Positions 1 to 9,846 of a stretch of DNA of 64,000 nucleotides are shown here, one piece after another (position 1 is the stretch's first letter; each line of letters begins with the position of its first letter). Made by a program: the position numbers and the translations under genes. The notes below the pieces were generated by a model, which was given only the letters and a program-made list of their open reading frames with translations, ran no database searches and was not told the origin of the DNA. Origin of the DNA: Trematomus loennbergii (Eukaryota > Chordata > Actinopteri > Perciformes > Nototheniidae); NCBI GenBank assembly GCA_012861695.1, contig JAAOOA010000458.1, positions 1 through 64,000 on the forward strand, written 5' to 3'.

Positions 1-84
1 ACTTTCTTCTCATTCACACACACTTTGTCTTTCATGTTTCTGCACATGGGGGCGGGGCTTTATTATGACGTGGTAAACAGACAA

Positions 85-153
85 CACACACACACCACAC
101 ACACACAACACACACACACACACCACACACACACAAACATACACACACCACAC

Positions 154-239
<86 letters not shown>
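85..239. repeat. CA/TG microsatellite
   Basis: Almost pure CA dinucleotides with occasional CC interruptions in the first half. All overlapping open frames (poly Thr-His or Cys-Val) are artefacts of the dinucleotide. Confidence 0.97.
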
Positions 240-241
<2 letters not shown>

Positions 242-269
242 ATCCTCTCAGATATCAGTAATCAATCAA

Positions 270-1100
270 TCAATCACTCAATCAATCAATCATGTTTATT
301 TATATAGCCAATATCCAAATGTTACATTAGTCTCAGTGGACTTCACAGTTTGTACAGATATCAGTATGACAATACGACACCCTCTGTCCTTAGACCCTCT
401 GTCCTTAGAACCCTCTGTCCTTAGACCCTCTGTCCTTAGTCCCTCTGTCCTTAGACCCTCTGTCCTTAGACCCTCTGTCCTTAGACCCTCTGTCCTTAGA
501 CCTCTGTCCTTAGTCCCTCTGTCCTTAGACCCTCTGTCCTTAGACCCTCTGTCCTTAGACCCTCACATCGTACAAGGAAACACTTCCAGAGAAACCCACA
601 GTTTAAAGGACATGGGAGAAACCTCAGGGAGAGCAACAGAGAGGGATCCCTCTCCCAGGACGGACAGACGTGCAATAGATGCCGTGTGTAAATCGAAGAG
701 ATAATACATTTGCAACATAGGTAGACCAAATGTTTGGAAATGCATGAGTCTATAATAAGAAGATGAATCCACGAGGATATCCATCAGGACTTATGATCCA
801 GGACCACAGCAGCAGCACAGCCACGACTCAAGATCCAGGGCTCGCGATCCAGGACTCAGGACCACAGCAACACGATCAGCCACGACTCAGGATCCCGGCG
901 TAGATAGACACCACTATTGGAAACATGAGAGTACACAGGTACAGACAGAGAAGAAGAAGTAAGGTGTCCCCCGACAGTCTAAGCCTATAGCAGCTAAACT
1001 AGGGGCTGAATCTAATCAGCCCTAACTATAAGCTTTCTCAAAAGGAAGGTCTTAAGCGCACTCTTAAAAACGGATAGGGTGTCTGCCCCCGAACACAAAC
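270..1100. repeat. Dispersed repeat with internal 15-bp minisatellite
   Basis: After an AATC-rich start the sequence has the look of a fish retroposon tail (TTTATTTATATAGCC). From about 379 to 562 a unit reading CCCTCTGTCCTTAGA is repeated about 12 times with small variants (CCTTAGT, a lost C). A later block (983-1034) recurs at 35220-35272, so this is dispersed, not unique. I see no gene here; the short open frames across the minisatellite are artefacts. Confidence 0.75.
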
Positions 1101-1676
1101 TCTTTAAGTGAATCTTGAAAGAGCTTTAAAGAGCTTTCTGCTGACTGTGCATATGACAAACTATACTAAAACACCTGAGGCTGTAATTGCAAAATCAACA
1201 GAGACATTTTGTAACATACCAACCGCTGTGTATCACTCCTGTTGTAGATGATAGATCCACTTCAGCCCTGATACACATTGAGTCCTGGATGTTTGCTGAA
1301 GAACATGATTGAGAGTGAATAATTGGTTTTAAAGCGTGTTTTGGGCTCCTTAATCAGACAGAATCTTGTTTTGATGATGATATTAATGGGTTTTTTCCTT
1401 GACATTTTAACTGTTCTTAATCTCGATTAGCAGTATAATTGTGCTTATGCATGTATATATCATTTGGGAGCTTTAGGGATCTAATCTGGAAGTATGACTT
1501 GCTTCGGACCCGTCTACAACAACTTGAGTGTTTTTATTCTGATTTTCACAGTTGCCGAATCATCCAGGAAACGTAAAAGCTGGAGGAAGCTCCGGAAAGT
1601 TCTGCAAATGTAATAAGTATTTGAATTTTGTATTTTCAATGGTTGTTTAGGCTAGATGTATGGCATGTATTCAACA
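1101..1676. other. Unannotated AT-rich intergenic sequence
   Basis: No open frame, RNA gene or repeat that I recognise. Confidence 0.5.
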
Positions 1677-1678
1677 TA

Positions 1679-2049
1679 CAGTGGAGGAATAAGTATTTGA
1701 TCCCTTGCAGATTGTAGTTAGTTAGTTTGCCCTCAATGAACAGTCTATAATTGTAATGGTAGGTTTATTTGACTAATGAGAAAGAGAATATCAAAAGAAA
1801 TTGAAATTATATCAAAGATAAAAATTGATTTGCATTTAATTATGTGAAATAAGTATTTGATCCCCTTGCAACCAACGATAACTCTGGCTCCCACAGACGT
1901 TACATAAGTCCTCTTCCTTTAAATAAGTACTCCTAATACCAACTTGTTACCCGTATAAAGACACTTTGTTTTGTTTTCTTTGTTCATTTCTTTGTAAGTG
2001 GCCAAACTTACAAAATCGGCACGGGATCAAATACTTATTTCCTCCACTG
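1679..2049. mobile_element. Tc1/mariner-type MITE with TA target duplication
   Basis: The 371-bp element starts CAGTGGAGGAATAAGTATTT and ends with its inverse (AAATACTTATTTCCTCCACTG), flanked on both sides by TA (1677-1678 and 2050-2051). The motif AAGTATTTGATCCC also recurs internally near 1851. There is no coding capacity. TA duplication plus this TIR fits the Tc1/mariner superfamily; the exact family is not named. Confidence 0.9.
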
Positions 2050-2064
2050 TACTGTATCAGACAT

Positions 2065-2785
2065 CAAGTGCCTATTAGACCATTCTGCTCCTTTTATTTT
2101 ACCAACTGCAATCAAATGCACCATGATGGCAGCAGTGGTTCTCAGTGCATTTCTTGAGCATGTTGAGCTTTTTCCAGCCCCTCACCCTCCGACATGCTCA
2201 CCAAAACATTTCAGTCCCATGCAGACACTCCTGGAATTACAGCTGCAGGCGCCAAATAAACCTCATCATCATGAACGCTTACAGTTCCCTTCATCCGCTG
2301 AGTAATCACTGTGTGTGTGTGTGGTGTGTGTGTGTGGTGTGTGTGTGTGTGGTGTGTGTGTGTGTGTGTCTTTATTTAGCCCCTGGGAGATTGCTCTATT
2401 ATTTAGAGACCCTCACTCTGCTTGTTTGGGGTATAGCTGAATTACAGGCTAAAAACAGTGCATCTCTTGTCATTATGTTTGTGCTGTTCCATTTAAAGTT
2501 GGATTGACTGAAGTCAGGAAGAGTTTGGAGTTTTTAAATGTAGCAGCCTGCAGCTCAGCGTCCCCGTGCAGCCTGCAGAGTGGAAAGAGAAACCCAGAAG
2601 CAGCAGCAGGAACACTGTCGGCTCTATCTGAGGGAAGGTTTGCTGCTCAACAACTTCACCACTTCCTGTGACGCTCAAAGAGGCTTTAGTTCACCTGAAA
2701 GTCTTTATTTAAAATACAAATGAAGTATGTTACTCGCAGCCATGATCTCTAAATGCTACAGAAAGAAGCTCCAAGGCTTTCTTAT
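2065..2785. repeat. Segmental duplicate, short-form copy
   Basis: This segment matches 29344-31755 nearly base for base at both ends. It holds a GT microsatellite (2311-2370), and near 2546-2580 a single copy of the motif that is hugely expanded in the other copy. The shared sequence ends where the second copy runs into the 3' end of a B30.2/NLR copy. Open frames within it are short and not recognised. Confidence 0.9.
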
Positions 2786-2986
2786 CTCCTTCATAAGGAG
2801 GCCAACACGTTTCAAACTCTTCCATCAGTAGAAACTCACTGCAGTTTCAGAAAGGATGCAGATATAAAAACCCAAATGTTCCACATGAAGAAACATCTTC
2901 AGCAACACATGCAGCATTTAGAGAACATTCAGCAACTTGAGGAGACATGCGCAGCGTTACTAAAAGCTGCAGAAACCAAACGCTGA
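2747..2986 (+). other. Unrecognised short open frame (77 codons)
   Basis: This frame starts in the duplicated block and runs into unique sequence. It is rich in Gln, His and Leu near its C-terminus (MQHLENIQQLEETCAALL), which could form a short amphipathic helix. No family is recognised and no splice sites or promoter support it. It may be chance. Confidence 0.15.
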
Positions 2987-2989
2987 AGA

Positions 2990-3902
2990 AGCTCAAACAC
3001 AACGGAGACCAGGGGACACTAAAGAGTGACGCACACAGCTGGAAGACCAGGGGACACTAAAGAGTGACACACACAGCTGGGAGACCAGGGGACACTAAAG
3101 AGTGACGCACACAGCTGGGAGACCAGGGGACACTAAAGAGTGACGCACACAGCTGGGAGACCAGGGACACTAAAGAGTGACGCACACAGCTGGAGACCAG
3201 GGGACACTAAAGAGTGACGCACACAGCTGGGAGACCAGGGGACACTAAAGAGTGACGCACACAGCTGGGAGACCAGGGACACTAAAGAGTGACCCACACA
3301 GCTGGGAGACCAGGGGACACTAAAGAGTGATGCACACAGCTGGGAGACCAGGGGACACTAAAGAGTGACGCACACATCTGGGAGACCAGGGGACAATAAA
3401 GAGTGACGCACACAGCTGGGAGACCAGGGGACATTAAAGAGTGACGCACACAGCTGGAGACCAGGGGACACTAAAGAGTGACGCACACAGCTGGAGACCA
3501 GGGGACACTAAAGAGTGACGCACACAGCTGGAGACCAGGGGACACTAAAGAGTGACTCACACAGCTGGGAGAACAGGGGTCTAAAAGTGATGCACACAGC
3601 TGGGAGACCAGGGGACACTAAAGAGTGATGCACCAGCTGGAGAGCAGGGGGCACTAAAGAGTGACACACACAGCTGGGAGACAGGGGACACTAAAGAGTG
3701 ATGCACACAGCTGGGAGACCAGGGGACACTAAAGAGTGATGCACACAGCTGGGAGACCAGGGGACACTAAAGAGTGATGCACACAGCTGGAGACCAGGGA
3801 CACTAAAGAGTGACACACACAGCTGGAGACCAGGGGACACTAAAGAGTGACGCACACAGCTGGGAGACCAGGGGACACTAAGAGTGACGCACACAGCTGG
3901 GA
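2990..3902. repeat. 38-bp minisatellite, about 24 units
   Basis: Tandem units carry the core GACCAGGGGACACTAAAGAG followed by TGACGCACACAGCTGG. Length varies through loss of one or two G residues, so units are 36-38 bp. One isolated unit sits at 7887-7922, about 4 kb away. Confidence 0.97.
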
Positions 3903-4224
3903 CGTTTGGTGACGTTCAGGATTATAAAGCTGAACAACCGTCTCTGTTGTTATTCAACTCCCCTCAGCACTCACTTGTATTAGGATTCCCCTGGTTAAAA
4001 AAACACAATCCACACATTGATTGGTGCTCAGGCCAAGTTAAGTGATGGGGAGGGGAATGTGAGCAAAATTGTAGGGTCCCTAACTCTCCTCGCCCTGCTA
4101 TAACGCAGACCCCGGCGATCAGACTTCACCCAGTCATCATGTCCGGTAAAGACTCAGGGACTAAACCGGCTAATGGTTATGATGATTATCCTGATTTGTC
4201 AAAGGCCCTGCATGTTATCACGAT

Positions 4225-4350
4225 CTGAAAGAGGTATTTAACAAAACCAAGGCTCGTCACTACCCCCCATCGCCCTTTTGATTGTGCTATCGATCGGCTA
4301 CCCGGCGCACCCATTCCTAAGGGACGCCTTTATTCCATCTCCGAATTGGG
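4225..4350 (+). mobile_element. Ty3/gypsy-type pol fragment
   Basis: Translating the segment gives YHDLKEVFNKTKARH, then after a one-base slip LPPHRPFDCAIDRLPG and PKGRLYSIS. This is the stretch just upstream of reverse transcriptase in fish Ty3/gypsy polyproteins. No catalytic residues are included and the frame is broken, so it is a dead fragment. The flanking block from 4346 (GTGCTCATAGACGGCCTGCC) recurs around 6557, showing rearrangement. Confidence 0.7.
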
Positions 4351-4689
4351 GTGCTCATAGACGGCCTGCCCTTGGAAAGAAGAAAAAAGTGAAGAAAACG
4401 GTTAATTATATCTTAAAATAATCAAAATGAAATTTAAAAAAATTGACGAAAAAATTGTGCCAACAGAGAAGGGGCCCAAAAAAGCTCAACCCTTTGGGGC
4501 TTCAGGCCCTTTTTTCCCCTTCTCCCTCTTAGGTGCCTTACAAACAATGGACGTTGGCTCTCGGGAGCGTCGGAGTGGTGCGGTCACCCTAAGTGACAGA
4601 CCTAAAGTATCCGGGATTCAGGCATCTTCCCTGGCTTGTACATTTTTGGTGATGCGCCCTGGAGATATCAGACTATTTAAACAACTTTT

Positions 4690-5745
4690 CCCCGCCTTTC
4701 AAACACTTATTCCGGGGTTTTAGTCAGTCATTTTGCGCGATATCATTTAACATTGACGGTCTCCTGAAAAAGCACATATTCTGTGCATTTTCAGGAGAGC
4801 GTCAATGTTAAATGATTTAGTGCAAAATGACTGGCTAAAACTCTCTTCCAGACATTTAAAATACTTTCCCCGACCATTTAAACATTATTTCTGGCTTGTA
4901 AAGTGCAGTTATGCGCCCTGGAGATATTATACTATTTCAAACAACTTTTCCCCGCCTTTCAAACACTTATTCCTGGGTACAAGTGTTATCTTTCCCCCCC
5001 TGGGTGTGTGTGAGACAAGTGAACTGAGTCAGCCTGCCAACAAGCAGCAGTGTGCTGTCATTTGAAACATGTACCCCCACTTTTCAACACACTTTTACCC
5101 ACGTTTTGAGCACTTTCTCCTGGGTCAATGTGTCCTCTTTCCCCCCCTGGGTGTGTGTGAGACAAGTGAACTGAGCCAGCCTGCTAACAACCACCAGTCT
5201 GCTGTCATTTGAAACATGTTCCCCGACCTTTAAACACACTTTTTACCCATGTTATGCGTCCTGGAGGTATCAGCCTATTTTAAACAACTTTTCCCCGCCT
5301 TTCAAACACTTATTCCGGGGTTTTAGTCAGTCATTTTGCGCGATATCATCTAACATTGACGGTCTCCTGAAAAAGCACATATTCTGTGCATTTTCAGGAG
5401 AGCGTCAATGTTAAATGATTTCGTGCAAAATGACTGTCTAAAACTCTCTTCCAGACATTTAAAAATACTTTCCCGACCATTTAAACATTATTTCTGGCTT
5501 GTAAAGTGCAGTTATGCGCCCTGGAGATATTATACTATTTCAAACAACTTTTCCCCGCCTTTCAAACACTTATTCCTGGTACAAGTGTTATCTTTCCCCC
5601 CTGGGTGTGTGTGAGACAAGTGAACTGAGTCAGCCTGCCAACAAGCAGCACCGTGCTGTCATTTGAAACATGTTACCCCACAGTTTAACACACCTTTACC
5701 CACGTTTCAAGCACTTACTGCTGGGTCAATGTGTCCTCTTTCACC
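4690..5745. repeat. About 600-bp repeat in two direct copies, each with a long hairpin
   Basis: The block from 4690 recurs from about 5290 with small indels. Each copy contains a near-perfect inverted repeat (about 4727-4836 and 5329-5443) with arms of roughly 50 bases around the loop TATTC. Pairing segments include TCCTGAAAAAGCACA with TGTGCATTTTCAGGA and CATTTAACATTGACG with CGTCAATGTTAAATG. CCTTTCAAACACTTATTCC-type motifs recur. No coding potential. Confidence 0.85.
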
Positions 5746-5764
5746 TCTCTGGGTGATTTAGTCA

Positions 5765-6180
5765 GTTTATGGAGCTTAGCCCACAAATCCTGGATGATCC
5801 AGGCCGAATTTTGGTGCTCATAGGCGGACATAGAAGCACCATAAAAACCACCCCCCTTGTAGAGTCACCAGGGGCACGAGAATACCCTCCACAGAAGGGG
5901 TGGTGGTGCCATGAAGAAGGCCGAATATGGATGCTGATGGGCGGACATAGAAGCACCATAAAAACCACCCCCCTTGTAGAGTCACCAGGGGCACGAGAAT
6001 ACCCTCCACAGAAGGGGTGGTGGTGCCGTCAAGAAGGCAGAATATGGATGCTGATGGGCGGACATAGAAGCACCATAAAAACCACCCCCCTTGTAGAGTC
6101 ACCAGGGGCACGAGAATACCCTCCACAGAAGGGTGGTGGTGCCGTGAAGAAGGCCGAATTTGGGTGCTCATAGGCGGCCT
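5765..6180. repeat. About 120-bp tandem repeat, 3+ units
   Basis: Units contain GGCGGACATAGAAGCACCAT, CACCAGGGGCACGAGAATAC and CCTCCACAGAAGG. The period is close to a multiple of three, so frames stay open on both strands (up to 134 codons); these are artefacts. Related sequence recurs at 6500-6570. Confidence 0.93.
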
Positions 6181-6920
6181 GCTGCAGAGTCATTTTCAGG
6201 CTCCTCTCCACAATTGTCCCCCTAAAATGATTTTAAATCATTATCTTTGCATTTAAATGCATTTATTCTATCATTTATATGGTTCCCCAACACAATGCAC
6301 ATAGTCTGGAGCTCACTGGGGTCCTGCATATAATTTAATCAGGCGTTTTAACACTTTTTCCCATGAAAATGATTTTAATCACTATCATGGGGCTATGAAA
6401 ATAAAATTCAGGGTAATGCAGAGCACAAGTGCACCTTTTACTATTTAAATGTATTTGTATTATATATATTTGGGCTAGAAAGGTGACCTCTCTGGTGATT
6501 TAGTCAGTTTATGGAGCTTAGCCCAAATATCCTGGATGATCCAGGCCGAATTTGGTCCTCATAGCGGCCTGCCAGGCGCCCCCACCCGTGGAAAGCAAAA
6601 AAAGTGAAGAAAACGGATCATTATATCTTAAAATAATCAAAATGAAGTTTTGAAAAATTGTCAAAATGACTGAGTGCCAACAGGAGAAGGGGCCAACTGT
6701 CTGGCGGTTTTCCCCTTTTCCCTCGTAAGTTGCAACGGAGAAGGGGAAAAGTGTCCGGGGCTTCATTTCCCCTTCTCCGTCAAAAATATTCATCCATACA
6801 TTTTGGACTACAGTCTGCACGAATTCGGAAACCCGGTTTTTGGGTGCACTCACACAAAAAAACGGCTGTCTGCAAACACGGAGGTGAAGTGTCCGCTCAC
6901 CATGCACTTTGGGTCGGCCT
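6181..6920. other. Rearranged repeat-derived sequence, no gene
   Basis: 6600-6660 matches 4398-4445 (GTGAAGAAAACGG and AATAATCAAAATGAA). 6680-6780 has GAGAAGGGG/CCCCTTCTCC inverted motifs. I see no conserved protein. Confidence 0.5.
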
Positions 6921-6944
6921 TATTTTGTGCCTCAAGACCCCCCA

Positions 6945-7120
6945 GCCTGGTTCTCACAAAAGTTGACTGACAAATGTGCCTCTGGAGGAATGCAAGGGAG
7001 TTGACAGGGGACTCTACCCGCGTTATGAGGCACTATTTTCGGATACTTTTTTTTATTTTCACCCCTTTGGCCTGGTTCTCACAAAAGTTGACTGACAAAT
7101 GTGCCTCTGGAGGAATGCGT
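6945..7120. repeat. Direct repeat pair of about 48 bp
   Basis: CTGGTTCTCACAAAAGTTGA followed by CTGACAAATGTGCCTCTGGA occurs at about 6949 and again at about 7071, separated by some 75 unrelated bases. Confidence 0.85.
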
Positions 7121-7168
7121 GCAGAATACGTCTATAGAAGTCTCAGTAGGTGAATGCTTGCATGATAA

Positions 7169-7432
7169 TGTAGTACCCATAGAGTCCAGTAGAGGGCTCC
7201 GCCTGTGCTTATATAACAAGGGTTACCATACATAACCCCTCATTACTCTTAAGTTCTCCTTTTGTTACGCTTGTTTTTTCCTCCTTGTGAGCGCTTTATG
7301 TTAAATCCAGTACCTACTCTGTTAAGAGGGATTTTCTGTTTTCTTGGAAATTAAAAAGAAATTTTTCACTACATTCAAGACTGTCTCTGGGTCGTGCATT
7401 TGGGTTCTCCAGTTTGTGTTAAGGTCGTGACA
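7169..7432 (+). mobile_element. Possible solo LTR
   Basis: The segment starts TGTAGTACCC and ends GGTCGTGACA (TG...CA). It contains a TATATAA box at about 7210 and a run ATTAAAAAGAAA that could act as a polyadenylation region. The architecture suits a short Ty3/gypsy-type LTR. No target duplication or second LTR was found. Confidence 0.4.
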
Positions 7433-7779
7433 CGCCCTTAAACAACAAATGAAGAGCAAGAAGAAACACAACAAAACGAACAAAATACAAGAAGAAGAAA
7501 AGTTAGTATGGCGAGTTCAGATAACACACAGGAGCTAGAAGACCTGCTTCTTTTAAATCAGCTGTGTGGGAACATTTCGGGTTTTGTAATATTTTCAAGA
7601 CATTCTTTTTACAGCTTGATGAAACCTTTTGCTTGACATCAGTCATTATAGATAATATGGCCATCTGAGTGTGTGTGGTACTGTTTGTTGTTTGTTTTTA
7701 ACTATGCAATACAGTTAATTATTCAAAATGTTAGAGTTCCTTATTTGTATTCTGAAACTTGCACTAAATAACAACAAAC

Positions 7780-7890
7780 TGGAATTATACATTTGCTTTT
7801 TCTTGTTGTACCGAACCCGTACCGAACTGTGACCCCCAAACCGAGGTACGTACCGAACCGTGAATTCTGTGAACCGTTACTCCACGACCA
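7780..7890. mobile_element. Degenerate DNA-transposon end (ACCGAACCG motifs)
   Basis: Repeated ACCGAACC(C/G)TACCGAACTG motifs resemble the subterminal region of dispersed fish DNA elements. Its other end was not identified. 7433-7780 shows no gene. Confidence 0.4.
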
Positions 7891-8045
7891 GGGGACACTA
7901 AAGAGTGACGCACACAGCTGGTCTCTCCAACAATGTGATCACATGACTGTAAACCGACCCTCATTAGAAACTGATGACTGGTCAGTTTCTCAGTGTTTCA
8001 GGCGACATCTGCTCCGAACAAAGACTCTGAACCACTGAAGCCTCC

Positions 8046-8350
8046 ATGTCTTCAGAGCTCCAGCAGAGCGTCTCACCTGGCAGGTACGTCTTCTCTTTGG
8101 GACTATCTGGTGTTTCCATGGCAGTGTCTTCAGAGCAGAGTGTCTCACCTGGCAGGTACGTCTTCTCTTTGGGACTATCTGGTGTTTCCATGGCAGTGTC
8201 TTCAGAGCAGAGTGTCTCACCTGGCAGGTACGTCTTCTCTTCGGGACTATCTGGTGTTTCCATGGCAGTGTCTTCAGAGCAGAGCGTCTCACCTGGCAGG
8301 TACATCTTCTCTTCGGGACTATTTGGTGTTTCCATGGCAGTGTTTTCCAG
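8046..8350. repeat. 72-bp minisatellite, 4 units
   Basis: The period is exactly 72 (CCTGGCAGGTAC at about 8077, 8149, 8221 and 8293). Because 72 is a multiple of three, frames are open on both strands: plus VSPGRYVFSLGLSGVSMAV, minus DSPKEKTYLPGETLCSEDT. It lies downstream of the minus-strand NLR gene. A coding origin (fish NLRs can carry short N-terminal repeats) is possible, but nothing shows that it is expressed. Confidence 0.9.
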
Positions 8351-8399
8351 CCCCTTGTACCCAGCTGCACGTTTATTAGTTTCATCCTTTTATTAGCGA

Positions 8400-9180
8400 C
8401 TTCCTTTAATCCTAATGACGGAGACCCTCACTCATCATGAAGGGTTTCTCCTCCTGATTTTCATTCTCAAAGTTCTCTGGTTTTTATTTTTCATCCAAAG
8501 CCTTGTACAAACAGTGCAAACTCAGAACTCCTTTTATTTGAGGGTCTTTGCAGGACTCCACTTGACAATGGTACACAGTTGAGTGTGTGATTAGACGGGA
8601 AGCGGTACAGTCTTTTGATTAAATGTCGTGTCGTTTTAATCCGTTTTTACATTTAATATCCACTTCCATCTATCTGGGTTATGACGCGCTTCTCTTTGCT
8701 TCCAAACTAACTTTGCGGAGATCGTTGTATCATTGAATCACAAACACTCACTATTAATCGTTAGCTCAGAGACTGCAGCTGATGAGGAGGAGGAAGAGAG
8801 AAGGAGGATGAGGAGAAGGAGGAAGAGGAGGAAGAAGAAAGAGGAGGAAGTACTCAAGTACAAGATCTGAGTACTTCTCCCTCCTCTAATAATTATAATA
8901 AAGTTAAGGAGGTTTCTTTTAAAATATTTCACAATCATACAATATACCCTGCATTCCTGTACTTGTTGTAATGTGTACTTGTTGTAATGTGTACTTGTGA
9001 TACTTCACGTGTAAATGATAATACTTTATCTCTGTCATGCTAACCCTTTCTAACAAACATTGAATCAAGAAGGATTCCCCAGTTCATGTTTCACCAACAG
9101 GTTGACTTCATGAGATCATGGACGCTGCTTTTTGTAAATCTTTATTCAACTTAATGACGATCACTACAGTCTTCAGCATC
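8400..9180. other. Intergenic sequence with GA-rich tract
   Basis: A purine-rich GAGGAGGAAGA tract occupies about 8783-8850. No gene is recognised. This is the spacer beyond the NLR 3' end. Confidence 0.5.
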
Positions 9181-9207
9181 AGCTTTAATACGTTGCTTCA
9201 AGAAAAC

Positions 9208-9213
9208 TTTATT
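9208..9213 (-). terminator. Polyadenylation signal AATAAA of the NLR gene
   Basis: TTTATT on the plus strand is AATAAA on the minus strand, about 95 bases after the predicted B30.2 stop codon. The same 3' block recurs at 31760-31900 in the duplicated copy. Confidence 0.6.
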
Positions 9214-9305
9214 ACAGACACAATCAGTGAGACACACGGTAACCAATGAGAAGCCTCGATTTAAAACCCCAACATTTAAACCCCAGGACAGGAAGTGGTC
9301 TCCTC

Positions 9306-9846
9306 CTACAGAGGACACAGAGACACTGAGGAACCATGAGGCCAGAGCCTAAACCCAGCGTAGAGAGGTTCAGTGAATGTGGTTCTGAAGGTGTGGAGGT
9401 GGGTCAGAGTGTCTCTAGAGGAACTCTGTAGAAGGAGAGAGAGCCAGCAGCATGATCCAGATACACTGCTACTCTACGAGAGGGGGAGGAGGAGGTGTGT
9501 GTTCTTCTCTTATTGTGATGGACAGAGTAAGAGTAACCACCATCATGAGAGCAGTCCAGACTCCAGGACTGATCATTCTCTCCAAATTCACAGTCCTCTC
9601 TGTTTCCTTTCCTGCTGATTCCTCTGTAAGTCACTGATATATGAACCCTTCCTCTCCACTCGACCTCCCAGTAACAGCGACCAGTCAGAGCTGCTCTACA
9701 CATCAGCTGAGGCCAGGGGTCAAACCTCTCTGGATGATCAGGATATGGCTGTGGCTCCTCCCACACAGGTGTCACCGTCCTGTTGTTGTCAGAAAGTTTG
9801 AGGTATCTGAATACTGTGTTTGAGTCCAGGGTGAGTTCACAGGAAT
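9306..9846 (-). CDS. B30.2 (PRY-SPRY) terminal exon of the NLR gene
   Basis: After the acceptor CTCATCAG the frame reads [20 protein letters not shown] (PRY), then [38 protein letters not shown] and [12 protein letters not shown], ending near [16 protein letters not shown]. These are standard fish PRY-SPRY blocks, including [13 protein letters not shown]. Just after this, at about 9415, one base appears to be missing. The alternate frame then continues with [21 protein letters not shown] to a TAG at 9306-9308. Related fragments lie at 31.98-35.2 kb and 62.73 kb. Confidence 0.9.

Noticed and set aside
2990..3902. Regular spaced repeats reminiscent of a CRISPR array
   Set aside because: The repeats are contiguous with no unique spacers, in a vertebrate genome; this is a minisatellite.
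5769..6173. 134-codon repeat ORF and its antisense partner
   Set aside because: The tandem unit length is close to a multiple of three and both strands are open, so these are repeat artefacts.
7982..8396. Repetitive proteins on both strands (SPGRYVFSLGLSGVSMAV and antisense)
   Set aside because: Exact 72-bp minisatellite. Link to an NLR N-terminal repeat was considered, but position (downstream of the gene) and absence of splice evidence argue against it.
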